This document shows positions 1 to 7,695 of a stretch of DNA of 64,000 bases, in pieces. Source of the DNA: Brevibacterium sp. CBA3109. GTDB lineage: Bacteria; Actinomycetota; Actinomycetes; Actinomycetales; Brevibacteriaceae. Within the stretch, counting starts at the first letter, position 1; the number at the start of each line of letters is the position of its first letter. The position numbers and the translations under genes are program-made. Where the stretch lies: the NCBI RefSeq assembly GCF_040256645.1, contig NZ_CP158281.1:682001-746000 (forward strand). Reading direction: 5' to 3'. The notes under the pieces are model-generated. The model was not told the DNA's origin. It worked only from the letters and a program-made list of their open reading frames with translations, and did not search any database.

Positions 1-675
1 CTCGCCCTGCAGTGGGCTTTCGTCCCCGGTGCCCTGGATTTCGGCGATCGGGGTGACATCCTCGGGGACAGGGGTGTCCGGACCGTCGTCGCTGTCACCG
101 GGCAGCGCATCCGGGGTGGGGGCTGCGGATGTCCAGGTGCCGTCGATGAGTTGGATGGACGCTCCGCCTGAAGCGGTGGCACCGGTGGGTGCGGCCTCTT
201 CGCCGACGACGGCGTCCGGGGTGTGCTTGTTCGATTTGCCCGTCACGCCCATGCCATCGGTGACTCCGCCGATCTGCTCGAAACCGATGAGCATACCGTC
301 ATCGTCGATGGCGAAAGCAGACGATCCATAGCTGCCGTCGGCGGCGCTGCCGGACTTCACGGAGTTCGTGATCGGCACATCGACTGCCACAGCACCCGAC
401 TCACCGACGGTGGTGCCCTCGGGAACGGTGGTGGTGTTCTCCGCCGCCTGGACGCTGCCTCCGCGAGTGACGGACCCGATGGTCCACCCCGAGACGTCGG
501 TGCCGGGGTCGGCGGCGATCTCGACGAAGTCGGTCTCGAGCGTATAGCCGATCTCGCTGATGTGCGGATCTTCGGCGGCAAGTGCCGCGGTCGCCGGAGC
601 GACAGGAAGGGTGAGGCCGATCGCCGCGACGAGGCTGAGCGCCGCGCACGATGAGGCCGTCTTAGAGACTGTCAT
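1..675 (-). CDS. Secreted ExeM/NucH-like nuclease, N-terminal part only
   Basis: The reading frame opens with ATG at 675-673 and runs leftwards off the window, leaving 225 codons. Residues 1 to about 33 form a signal peptide with an Ala-rich end (ATAALAA). The following ~110 residues (HISEIGYTLETDFVEIAAD) resemble a lamin-tail domain, which binds surfaces or DNA in extracellular enzymes. At the window edge the sequence reads IAEIQGTGDESPLQG, a stretch characteristic of the OB-fold-like segment preceding the endonuclease/exonuclease/phosphatase domain of ExeM/NucH extracellular DNases. The catalytic domain itself is outside the window, so the nuclease call rests on these N-terminal features. 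Confidence 0.7.
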   Translation of the reverse strand, partial: MTVSKTASSCAALSLVAAIGLTLPVAPATAALAAEDPHISEIGYTLETDFVEIAADPGTDVSGWTIGSVTRGGSVQAAENTTTVPEGTTVGESGAVAVDVPITNSVKSGSAADGSYGSSAFAIDDDGMLIGFEQIGGVTDGMGVTGKSNKHTPDAVVGEEAAPTGATASGGASIQLIDGTWTSAAPTPDALPGDSDDGPDTPVPEDVTPIAEIQGTGDESPLQGE

Positions 676-884
676 ATGAGCCTTTCGAGTTCTCGAGCAC
701 CGTGAGAGATTCCGGTGCAGTCGCATGCACCCTATCCAGCGACAGGGCGTCATCGGTGACGACCTTGTGAACGAGATGTGAACTCTGCGAATGAACGCTG
801 GGTGCACTGGTGGACTCGAGACTACTACACGGTCCGGACACTATGACGAGACACAGTGACCACGTCGAGACACCGTGACCTGGC
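676..884. other. Intergenic region, no gene seen
   Basis: This 209-bp gap lies between the start of the secreted nuclease gene and the stop of the EEP gene, both on the minus strand. It should hold the nuclease promoter. No convincing hairpin, repeat or ORF is visible. Confidence 0.4.
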
Positions 885-1793
885 TCAGTCCTCCGGGCAG
901 GTGAATACGGTCTCGACCAGCTGGTGATCGGAGGGGAACCGATTTCGGCGCTGATTGGGAATGTGTTCGCAGCGGCCGCCGACATCGACGAACCCGGGTT
1001 CGTCGAGACCTTCAGCGCTGGCGCCGCGGATCACACTGTCGACTATCTGCAGCCCCCTGGAGAAGATGAAGTCGAGGCGGTCGCGCGGTTCGGCGCCGTC
1101 GGTGCGTCCCGGCTCCGGCTTCTCCTCGTGCCCGGCATGGGTGAGAGGTTCGATCGGCGACCAGGTGTCGGCGCGGACAGTGCACGGATCGGGATGGACC
1201 TGGCGGAAGGAATCGATGAAACCGGCGTCAAGCAGCGCATCCGGCGATCCCCACGCGATGTCGGGCCGATCTGACCGTCCTGCCCAGTCACCTGTGGCTG
1301 GTGTGTTGAAGTCCCCGCAGATCACCACCGGCAGTTCCGGTTTTCCTAGCTCGGTGCAGATGCGGTCGGTTTCTGCAAGGATCTGCTCGATCTGCCTCAC
1401 CCGTGGCGCCTCCTCTTCATCGGCGACCGTTTGGCCGCCGCCTTGCAACGCGGTGTAGACAGCATAGGGGTAGGGGGCCAGATGCACAGACCACACCAGG
1501 ATCTCCGCGGAGCCCGGTACCGGTCGGATCACGGCCGCCTGAGCGTAGGGAATCGTGTCCGTGTTCACCGCGCTCAGCTCGCCGGTGCTGAGCACGGCGT
1601 TGTCGAAGGCGGACTGCGCGCAGGCTGCATCGAGCTTCGGAGCCAGATTCTCCGCGGCGTTTCCCCAGCATTCCTGTAGCGCGAGCACGTCCGCGGGGAA
1701 CTGAGCGGCGATCGCGTATTGCTTCTCCTGGCCGAAGTCGACCTCTCGGCCTCCGTACCAGAGGTTCCACGTCTGCAGGGTGAATGTGGACAT
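885..1793 (-). CDS. Endonuclease/exonuclease/phosphatase (EEP) family hydrolase
   Basis: About 302 residues with the EEP fold of Mg-dependent phosphodiesterases and phosphomonoesterases: TFTLQTWNLWYGG near the N-terminus, ALQEC (metal-binding Glu), GDFNTP (catalytic Asp/Asn) and the C-terminal SDHQLVE. There is no signal peptide, so it is probably cytoplasmic. An upstream in-frame ATG at 1823 overlaps the stop of the HAD gene (ATGA), but ATG 1793 has AGGAG six bases before it and precedes the conserved core, so I prefer 1793. It is the last gene of a six-gene operon with an ABC importer and a HAD phosphatase, suggesting it cleaves an imported phosphate ester or diester. The substrate is not identifiable from sequence. 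Confidence 0.8.
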   Translation of the reverse strand: MSTFTLQTWNLWYGGREVDFGQEKQYAIAAQFPADVLALQECWGNAAENLAPKLDAACAQSAFDNAVLSTGELSAVNTDTIPYAQAAVIRPVPGSAEILVWSVHLAPYPYAVYTALQGGGQTVADEEEAPRVRQIEQILAETDRICTELGKPELPVVICGDFNTPATGDWAGRSDRPDIAWGSPDALLDAGFIDSFRQVHPDPCTVRADTWSPIEPLTHAGHEEKPEPGRTDGAEPRDRLDFIFSRGLQIVDSVIRGASAEGLDEPGFVDVGGRCEHIPNQRRNRFPSDHQLVETVFTCPED

Positions 1794-1819
1794 GGGGGTC
1801 TCCTGTTTCGGTCGACTGC

Positions 1820-2488
1820 TCATCGGAGCAGATGGATTGAGTGTGCAGTGCGGTCGAAGCGCAGCTGCCCGAAGTCTGCCAGGCGCACATCCCCGGCCAG
1901 TTCGACATCTGGATCATCGTTGATGCCGATCACGGTGCAGCCTGCGTCTGCGGCGGCCCGTGACCCGACAGGGGAGTCCTCAAAGGCGACCACCGCCGAG
2001 GCAGTCACGCCGAGACGCTGTGCGGCAAGGAGGTAGGGTGCGGGGTCGGGTTTGCCGTGTTCGACATCATCGATGGTCACGATGATGTCGAAGAGGCGGA
2101 GCATCCCTGCGCGTTCGAGCAGTCCCCGGACGTCCGCGGCTCGCCCGTTGCTGGCCACCGCCACCGGGATGACCCCCGACATCGATGCGACGAACTCCAG
2201 CGCCCCTGGCATGGGGGCGCTCAAGTCCGCGAGCGAGTCACTGTAGGCGGCGTCCACCTCGGCGGCCGTCGGTGGGGTCGCATCAGAGGGGGAGCCAAGG
2301 TGCTGATGGATCTCGGCCAACGACGTGACCGCCTCGGCGGCGGTGAGCCCGCGCAGCCGCTCAGCCGGGATGTGACTGGCTCCGAGGGTGCGCAGATAGC
2401 TCGTCATGAGGTCGATCCACGGCTGTTCGGAGTCGACGAGGATGCCGTCGCAGTCAAAGATCGCGCCCTCCGGATCGGAGAGGATCAT
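1820..2488 (-). CDS. HAD-superfamily phosphatase (beta-phosphoglucomutase-like subfamily)
   Basis: A 222-residue HAD hydrolase. Motif I is FDCDGILVDSE (nucleophile Asp plus acid/base Asp), motif II is VASNG, motif III is KPDP, and motif IV is FEDSPVGSRAA. The cap after motif I contains LRGLTAAEAV, as in beta-phosphoglucomutase and 2-deoxyglucose-6-phosphatase relatives; the Schiff-base Lys of phosphonoacetaldehyde hydrolase (PhnX) is not evident. Its start overlaps the stop of the ABC ATPase gene (ATGA) and its stop overlaps the EEP gene, indicating translational coupling. Inference: it removes phosphate from the transported compound or from the EEP product. Confidence 0.85.
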   Translation of the reverse strand: MILSDPEGAIFDCDGILVDSEQPWIDLMTSYLRTLGASHIPAERLRGLTAAEAVTSLAEIHQHLGSPSDATPPTAAEVDAAYSDSLADLSAPMPGALEFVASMSGVIPVAVASNGRAADVRGLLERAGMLRLFDIIVTIDDVEHGKPDPAPYLLAAQRLGVTASAVVAFEDSPVGSRAAADAGCTVIGINDDPDVELAGDVRLADFGQLRFDRTAHSIHLLR

Positions 2489-3579
2489 GCCCGGGCTCCT
2501 TCGGCTTCAGCGCGAGGCAGGCGCAGGCCGGCGTCGGCCGTCACTGCGGCCTCGACGCGTGTGCCCGTCTGCAGCGCGCCGGCATTGGCCGAGGACACAG
2601 ACGCCGACCATTCGGCGGTCTCGCTGTCGGGCCGGCCGAGGTGGATCATGGTCCGTTCACCCGTGTAGGTCTGACGCTTGACCTGGAGGAAGCCGTCGTC
2701 TCTTGCAGTGATGCTGAGGTTCTCGGGGCGAACGAAGATGACGTCATCGGCGTCCGAGGTGATCGGCAGGCGGTCGCCGGTCGCCCAGTTCGCGGGCACG
2801 GCGAATTCGTTGATCGAACCGACGAAGCGTGCGACGAATGACGTGGCAGGGCGGGAATAGATCTCGTCTGGCGCCGAGTACTGCTCGATTCTGCCTGCGT
2901 TCATCACAGCCACCGTGTCGGCGATGGCCAGGGCCTCACCCTGATCGTGGGTGATGAAGACGGTGGTGGTGCCCAGGGTCTGCTGGACTCGGCGGATCTC
3001 GTCGCGCAGCGAGGAGCGGACCGAGGCGTCGAGAGCCGACAGGGGTTCATCGAGCAGGAGCACCTTCGGCTGTGTGGCCAGGGCGCGGGCCAGAGCCACG
3101 CGCTGCTGCTGCCCACCGGAGAGCTGATGGGGGTAGCGCGTGCCCATCTCGGTGAGCCCACAGATCTCGAGCAGTTCCTCGGAGCGTCGGCGCCGGGCGC
3201 TGCCATCGACCTTGCGAATGCGCAGTCCGTACTCGATGTTGTCGAGGACGCTGAGGTTGGGGAAGAGGCTGTAGCTCTGGAACACCATTCCCATGCTGCG
3301 CTGGTTGGGTGGCAGCTGCAGCACCGATTCGCCGCCGACGATGACGTCGCCGCCGTTGACGGGTTCGAAGCCGGCGAGGATGCGCAGGGTCGTCGTCTTA
3401 CCGCAGCCCGAGGGGCCGAGGAAGCTGACCATGCTGCCGGCGGCGATGTCGATGCTGAAATCACGCAGCACCTCGGTGTCGCCATACGATTTGCTGACCC
3501 GGTCGAAACGGACCGACATCGACTCGCCCCGGCCCTTCGCTGCTGCCTGAATGGGTGGACTCTTCGTTGCTGTGCTCAT
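2485..3579 (-). CDS. ABC transporter ATP-binding protein (Fe3+/spermidine/2-AEP type)
   Basis: A 364-residue ATPase of the PotA/FbpC class. Walker A GPSGCGKTT is at residues 55-63, the Q-loop Gln at 101, the LSGGQ signature at 153-157, Walker B LLLDEP at 174-179 and the switch His at 211. The last ~100 residues form a TOBE-like regulatory region. The frame is open ~100 codons upstream, but those lie inside the permease gene; ATG 3579 overlaps the permease stop (ATGA), which fixes the start. It energises the two adjacent permeases. The family imports ferric iron, polyamines, thiamine or 2-aminoethylphosphonate, so the ATPase alone does not identify the substrate. Confidence 0.92.
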   Translation of the reverse strand: MSTATKSPPIQAAAKGRGESMSVRFDRVSKSYGDTEVLRDFSIDIAAGSMVSFLGPSGCGKTTTLRILAGFEPVNGGDVIVGGESVLQLPPNQRSMGMVFQSYSLFPNLSVLDNIEYGLRIRKVDGSARRRRSEELLEICGLTEMGTRYPHQLSGGQQQRVALARALATQPKVLLLDEPLSALDASVRSSLRDEIRRVQQTLGTTTVFITHDQGEALAIADTVAVMNAGRIEQYSAPDEIYSRPATSFVARFVGSINEFAVPANWATGDRLPITSDADDVIFVRPENLSITARDDGFLQVKRQTYTGERTMIHLGRPDSETAEWSASVSSANAGALQTGTRVEAAVTADAGLRLPRAEAEGARA

Positions 3580-4475
3580 GAGATCTCGACTTCCTTTCGA
3601 GGCTCGTTGGCCGCGGTCGGTGGGGGCTCTGCCTGTGAGCGGTGTCCGAAGCGCGAAGCGCTCAGAGTCGCTGAAGCCAGCAGCAGCCACGTTGTGAGGT
3701 TGAGCAGCACGGACAGTGTGATCGAACCACGGAAGTTCGTGCTGGAGAGGGTGTTGAGGAACACCGGGAGCGTGTTGATCGACAGGGTCGCGGCCACAGT
3801 GTATTCGGCGATCGAGAGAGCGAATGTGAAGAACGCGGAGAAGATGATCGGTCCGCGGATATTCGGCATGACCACCTTCCACAGGGTGGTGCCCATGCGC
3901 GCGCCGAGGATGGACGAGGACTCGTAGAGCGTGCGCAGCGGCAGCGTCGACAGGCCCGCGTCGATCGACCTGAAGGTGAAGGGCAGGCAGAGCACGACAT
4001 ATGTGCCCACGAGCACAAGGGGAAGGTCCTGTGACTGCAGTATCGTATTCAGCTCCATCCCGAGGCTGCCCCGGCCGTGGGAAGCCAGATTGCGCAGCAC
4101 GGCCGAGAGTCCTGCCACGATCGCGATCGCAGGAACTACAAGGGGCAGAGTGCAGAGGATGCTGAGAACAGAGCGCATCTTCGGTGCCCAGAGGTGGACC
4201 GCGACCACTGCCGGAACGACTGTGGCGATGAGGACTGCGGCGGCGAGCACGGACACGATGAGGCTGCGGGTCAGGGGTGCGACGATCTTTCCGGAGTCGG
4301 CGAGACCGGTCAGCCCCGAGGTGGTGAAGCTGCCGTCGGAGCGGAAGAACGAGTAGGTCAGCGAGCTCAGCAGCGGGGTGAGGATGAAGATCGCCAAGGC
4401 GACGATCGGCAGCCAGGCGAGGAATTTGGTCATGGCGGGGCGCGGACGGGTGCCGGCGTTCAGTTGTTGAGCCAC
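3576..4475 (-). CDS. ABC transporter permease, second subunit
   Basis: A 299-residue integral membrane protein of the binding-protein-dependent permease family (about six hydrophobic segments, starting FLAWLPIVALAIFILTPLL). The coupling-loop region contains the EAA-like ESSSILGARMGTTLWKVVMP. I chose GTG 4475, which has GAGGAG six bases upstream and overlaps the end of the preceding permease gene by 16 bases; ATG 4433 is an alternative nearer the first membrane segment. It pairs with the permease at 4460-5341 to form the channel of the importer. Confidence 0.85.
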   Translation of the reverse strand: MAQQLNAGTRPRPAMTKFLAWLPIVALAIFILTPLLSSLTYSFFRSDGSFTTSGLTGLADSGKIVAPLTRSLIVSVLAAAVLIATVVPAVVAVHLWAPKMRSVLSILCTLPLVVPAIAIVAGLSAVLRNLASHGRGSLGMELNTILQSQDLPLVLVGTYVVLCLPFTFRSIDAGLSTLPLRTLYESSSILGARMGTTLWKVVMPNIRGPIIFSAFFTFALSIAEYTVAATLSINTLPVFLNTLSSTNFRGSITLSVLLNLTTWLLLASATLSASRFGHRSQAEPPPTAANEPRKEVEIS

Positions 4476-5341
4476 TTTGCGCTCCTCTTCGTCAGTGCGT
4501 TGAAGGCGATGAGGACGATCACCGCGATTACTCCGGTGGTCACGCCCAGAGCCATCGCCACGCCTTCGCCGCCAGTGGCGGCCGAGCCGGCGAGCTGGCC
4601 CGCGATCTCGAGTGGGATGAGGGGGAAAGCCCCGGTGCCGATGAGGACCGCAGCCGAGGCATGGGTGCCGAAGGCCGAGCCGAACATCAGCAGCCATGCC
4701 CCGAGCAGTGCTGGGGTGATGACGGGCAGACCGACGCGGCGCCAGAATGTCCAGCTGCTTCCTCCCAGCGAGGTGTTGGCTTCCCGCCACTGCTGTTTGA
4801 GTGCGACGAAGCTGGGCAGCGTCAGCAGGATCATCGTCGGGATGAGGAAGTACTGGTACATGAGGATGAGGCCCTTGACGCTGTAGAGCGTGAAGGTGGA
4901 ATCGACCGCAGTGATCAGCGCCGTGAAGTAACCGGTGTTGCCCACGGCGACGATGAAGGAGAACGCCAGCGGGACGCCTCCGTCATTGGCCAGAACACTG
5001 GAGATCACTGCCGTCAGTGAGTCGACGACCTTCGATTTCACTGTTGAGATCGCCCACGCGCAGATGCCGCCGAACACGGCTGCGACGCTCGCAGCCGTGA
5101 ACGACAGGAGCAGACTGTTCTTCAGCGCCATGGACCGGGAGCCGGAACCCAAAGCAGTGAAGTTGTCGACGCTGAAGGTCGACGTCCCCGGTGAACTACC
5201 GCCAACGAGCAGGGAGGTCACGACCATTCCGCCGATCGGGACGACGAAGAAGAGCGCGAGGATGACGGTCAGCGGAGCCAGTGCGGCCCATGCCGGCGAC
5301 AGGCTCGGTCTGCGTCGGGTATCGGTTGGAGCAGAAATCAT
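4460..5341 (-). CDS. ABC transporter permease, first subunit
   Basis: A 293-residue membrane protein with a short cytoplasmic N-terminus and about six hydrophobic segments (first one LAPLTVILALFFVVPIGGMVV). The coupling loop is visible as EANTSLGGSSWTFWRRVGLP. The start ATG at 5341 overlaps the stop of the substrate-binding protein gene, and its 3' end overlaps the next permease, so the transporter genes form one tightly coupled unit. Together the two permeases resemble the split PhnU/PhnV, FbpB-like and PotB/PotC-like pairs. Confidence 0.88.
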   Translation of the reverse strand: MISAPTDTRRRPSLSPAWAALAPLTVILALFFVVPIGGMVVTSLLVGGSSPGTSTFSVDNFTALGSGSRSMALKNSLLLSFTAASVAAVFGGICAWAISTVKSKVVDSLTAVISSVLANDGGVPLAFSFIVAVGNTGYFTALITAVDSTFTLYSVKGLILMYQYFLIPTMILLTLPSFVALKQQWREANTSLGGSSWTFWRRVGLPVITPALLGAWLLMFGSAFGTHASAAVLIGTGAFPLIPLEIAGQLAGSAATGGEGVAMALGVTTGVIAVIVLIAFNALTKRSAKWLNN

Positions 5342-6477
5342 CCGACCGCTTTCGCCCAGTTGTCGGCGAGCACCTTGGCCTGCGAGTCACGCTGCTCCTG
5401 GGTGGGCTGGGGTGCTTCCTTGTCCACTGCATCGTCGAGCAGCTTCGACAGCGCCTTCTCATCGGCTGTGCCGTCGTCGACCATGCTGTCGAGGCGGCCG
5501 GGGAGCACATAGCCCTTGAGTAGAAGGTTCTGACCTTCATCGCTGAAGACGAACTCCTGCCAGAGACGGGCAACGGCCGGATGCGGCGCATCGTCGTTGA
5601 CCGAGGCGGCATAGTAGGAGGCGACGGTCCCGTCGGAGGGGATTTCGATCGACATATCGACTCCGCCGTCGGACAGGTCATCGGCCCACTGCAGCAGCAG
5701 GTAGTCCCAGTTGATGACGATCGGGGTCTCCCCGGTCTCGATTGTGCCGGCTTCGGCTTCCGTCGGCACGAGGTTGCCCTTGTTGGAAAGTTCGGCGAAG
5801 TAGTCGATTCCCGGCTGGATGTCGTCGAGCGAGCCGCCATTGGCCAGCGATGCCGCCATGACCGTCATGAATCCGGCCTCGCCTGTCGTCGGATTGCCGC
5901 GAATCGCGACCTTGCCCTTGTACTCGGAATCGAGGAGATCTGCGAACGTCGTCGGGCATGTCTTCACCGCCGCGGTGTCACAGCCGATGGCCATGGTCCC
6001 GCCGAGGTGGTTGAACCAGGTGCCGTCCGAGGACTGCATGTTCTCGGGAAGAGAATCGGCCGTCGCCGGGCGGTACTCCGCGAGCAGACCCTGCTCTGAC
6101 GCGTCGATGGCGAAGGACTCGCCGGTGTCAAGGTAGTCGAGCGAGGTCTCCTGCCCCTGCCTGTTCTTGACGGCGTTGATGAGGTCCTGGCTGGCGCCGG
6201 TCGAGGTGTCGTTCTTGACCTCGATGTCGTACTTGTCCGAGAACGCTTTGAGCAGTCCGCCGTAGTTCGCCCAGTCGGGGAAGAGCCCCATGACGTTGAG
6301 GGTGCCTTCGGCCTGGGCGGCTTCGACGAGGGCATCCATGCCGCCGCCGTCTTCAACCGAGGTCGCCGCGCGCCAATCGGCCGACTCCTCGGACTCTGCG
6401 CTGCCGCCGCAGCCGGAGAGGACTGCCAGAGTGCCCAGCGTGAGGGCGGCAGTGAGCTTCGTTGTCTGTCTGAACAT
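5338..6477 (-). CDS. Solute-binding lipoprotein of the ABC importer
   Basis: A 379-residue extracellular solute-binding protein. The N-terminus is a lipoprotein signal with lipobox LSGC (Cys23), so the mature protein is lipid-anchored outside the membrane. The body (EAAQAEGTLNVMGLFPDW, later FSDKYDIEVKNDTSTGASQD) fits the family 1/8 binding proteins that serve Fe3+, polyamine, thiamine and 2-aminoethylphosphonate systems. It is the first gene of the operon and faces the divergent GntR/UTRA regulator across a 327-bp region with two operator-like palindromes. The ligand is unknown; the two downstream hydrolases argue for an organophosphate. Confidence 0.87.
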   Translation of the reverse strand: MFRQTTKLTAALTLGTLAVLSGCGGSAESEESADWRAATSVEDGGGMDALVEAAQAEGTLNVMGLFPDWANYGGLLKAFSDKYDIEVKNDTSTGASQDLINAVKNRQGQETSLDYLDTGESFAIDASEQGLLAEYRPATADSLPENMQSSDGTWFNHLGGTMAIGCDTAAVKTCPTTFADLLDSEYKGKVAIRGNPTTGEAGFMTVMAASLANGGSLDDIQPGIDYFAELSNKGNLVPTEAEAGTIETGETPIVINWDYLLLQWADDLSDGGVDMSIEIPSDGTVASYYAASVNDDAPHPAVARLWQEFVFSDEGQNLLLKGYVLPGRLDSMVDDGTADEKALSKLLDDAVDKEAPQPTQEQRDSQAKVLADNWAKAVG

Positions 6478-6595
6478 CGTTGTACTCGCCTTTCGGACGT
6501 GTGCGCAGATCTGTGCGCAAGCGTGTTGCGGTGGCTGTTGGGACGGTTCAAGCTACGTCCACGATAGAGAACCTGTCCGATAATGCCAAACCAGA

Positions 6596-6637
6596 TTACT
6601 AGTGAGGTTCTGAAATTTACTAAAAGTTCACTAGTGA
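6596..6637. promoter_or_regulatory. Paired ACTAGT operator-like palindromes
   Basis: TTACTAGTGA at 6596-6605 and TCACTAGTGA at 6628-6637 share the core ACTAGTGA; their centres are 32 bp apart, about three helical turns. The second copy is a perfect 10-bp palindrome. They lie in a locally AT-rich stretch of the divergent region between the binding-protein gene (start 6477) and the GntR/UTRA gene (start 6805). The position and symmetry fit an operator for that regulator. The rest of the 6478-6804 gap holds no ORF of note and must contain both promoters. Confidence 0.55.
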
Positions 6638-6804
6638 GCCACGGAAATCGACGGTAGGGATGAGGTGGTTTCTGGACCGACGATACGGGCGGAGATCGCT
6701 GTCGGCTGCGCCTGATCTCCTGCGGTACCGTAGATGCACGTTACTGTATGCCGTGGTGAGATGACCGGCTGGACTGGAAGGACGATCATGAGGGGATCGC
6801 AGGA

Positions 6805-7566
6805 GTGATCGAGGCACGGTATGAGCAGATCGCGGAGCAGATCCGTGATTCTATTCGCAATGGTGCGCGGCAGGTGGGGCAGAGTCTCGAATCCGAGGCG
6901 GCGCTCGCCGCTGAATACGAAGTCGCTCCCGGAACGGTGCGCGAGGCCCTGCGCCTGCTTGTCAGCGAAGGCACCTTGGGCGGTCGCCGAGGTGCCCGGA
7001 AGACGGTGCTGCGCAAGCCTCGGCCCGCCGCCGTGGCTGAAGAGTTCCGCAGCTTTGCGCAGTGGGCCAGCGCGCATGGTCGCACTCCCGGCGGCCATGT
7101 CATCGAGCAGGGCTGGCACATCGCCGGCAAGGAGAACGCGGCTGCACTCAATGTCGACCCTCGTGCACGTGTGCTGCGTGTGCTGCGTGTTCGTCTCCTC
7201 GACGGTGAGAAGGTGATGGTCGAGAGGACCAGCTACCCGGAGGAGCTCGGGGAGCTGGTCGAGAAGGTCTCCGCCGACGCGGCATCCGTCAGCGGCTGGC
7301 TCGAGCAGGAGCACGGCATCGTCTTCGCCGGTGCCGACCATGTCTTCTCCGCGACGGTCTGCGGCCAGCAGGATGCTGCTCTGCTCGAGGTGTCCCGTGG
7401 GCGACCGCTGCTGCGCCACCTGCGCCGCAGCCGAGACGGCGCGGGGAGTCCACTGGAGATCTCCGAAGACCGCTATCTCGCCAATATTCTGTCGGTGGCG
7501 ATGTCCAACGGACGCAATGTCAACCCCATCAGCTGGCTCACCGCAGACGAGCAGAGCTGGTTCTGA
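6805..7566 (+). CDS. GntR-family regulator with UTRA ligand domain
   Basis: 253 residues. Residues 1-70 form a GntR winged helix (YEQIAEQIRDSIRNG, then ESEAALAAEYEVAPGTVREAL). The remainder is a UTRA effector-binding domain, with ARVLRVLRVRLLDGEKVMVERTSY and the C-terminal PLEISEDRYL. The start is GTG 6805: the nearby ATG at 6788 is out of frame and stops after six codons, and GAGGGG lies nine bases before the GTG. It is transcribed divergently from the ABC/hydrolase operon and most likely represses it until the transported solute or its metabolite binds. PhnR-type phosphonate regulators belong to this class. Confidence 0.88.
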   Translation: MIEARYEQIAEQIRDSIRNGARQVGQSLESEAALAAEYEVAPGTVREALRLLVSEGTLGGRRGARKTVLRKPRPAAVAEEFRSFAQWASAHGRTPGGHVIEQGWHIAGKENAAALNVDPRARVLRVLRVRLLDGEKVMVERTSYPEELGELVEKVSADAASVSGWLEQEHGIVFAGADHVFSATVCGQQDAALLEVSRGRPLLRHLRRSRDGAGSPLEISEDRYLANILSVAMSNGRNVNPISWLTADEQSWF

Positions 7567-7620
7567 CGCCGCCCGGCGACCGCAGAGAGTCCTGCGACAG
7601 CAGCAGTGCGGCATACCGAA

Positions 7621-7662
7621 GGCGCCCCAGAACAACCTGGTGAAGGGTTATTCTGGGGCGCC
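7621..7662. terminator. Bidirectional terminator between GntR and putA
   Basis: A perfect 12-bp stem, GGCGCCCCAGAA at 7621-7632 pairing with TTCTGGGGCGCC at 7651-7662, with an 18-base loop. It lies between the convergent regulator gene and putA and is followed by TTTC on the plus strand, so it can stop transcription from either side. Confidence 0.8.
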
Positions 7663-7695
7663 TTTCGACAGCCGGCAGCCGGTTTCTCGATCTGC

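Noticed and set aside
1820..2488. Identification of the HAD protein as PhnX phosphonatase
   Set aside because: The cap region resembles beta-phosphoglucomutase-like phosphatases and the Schiff-base lysine of PhnX is not evident.
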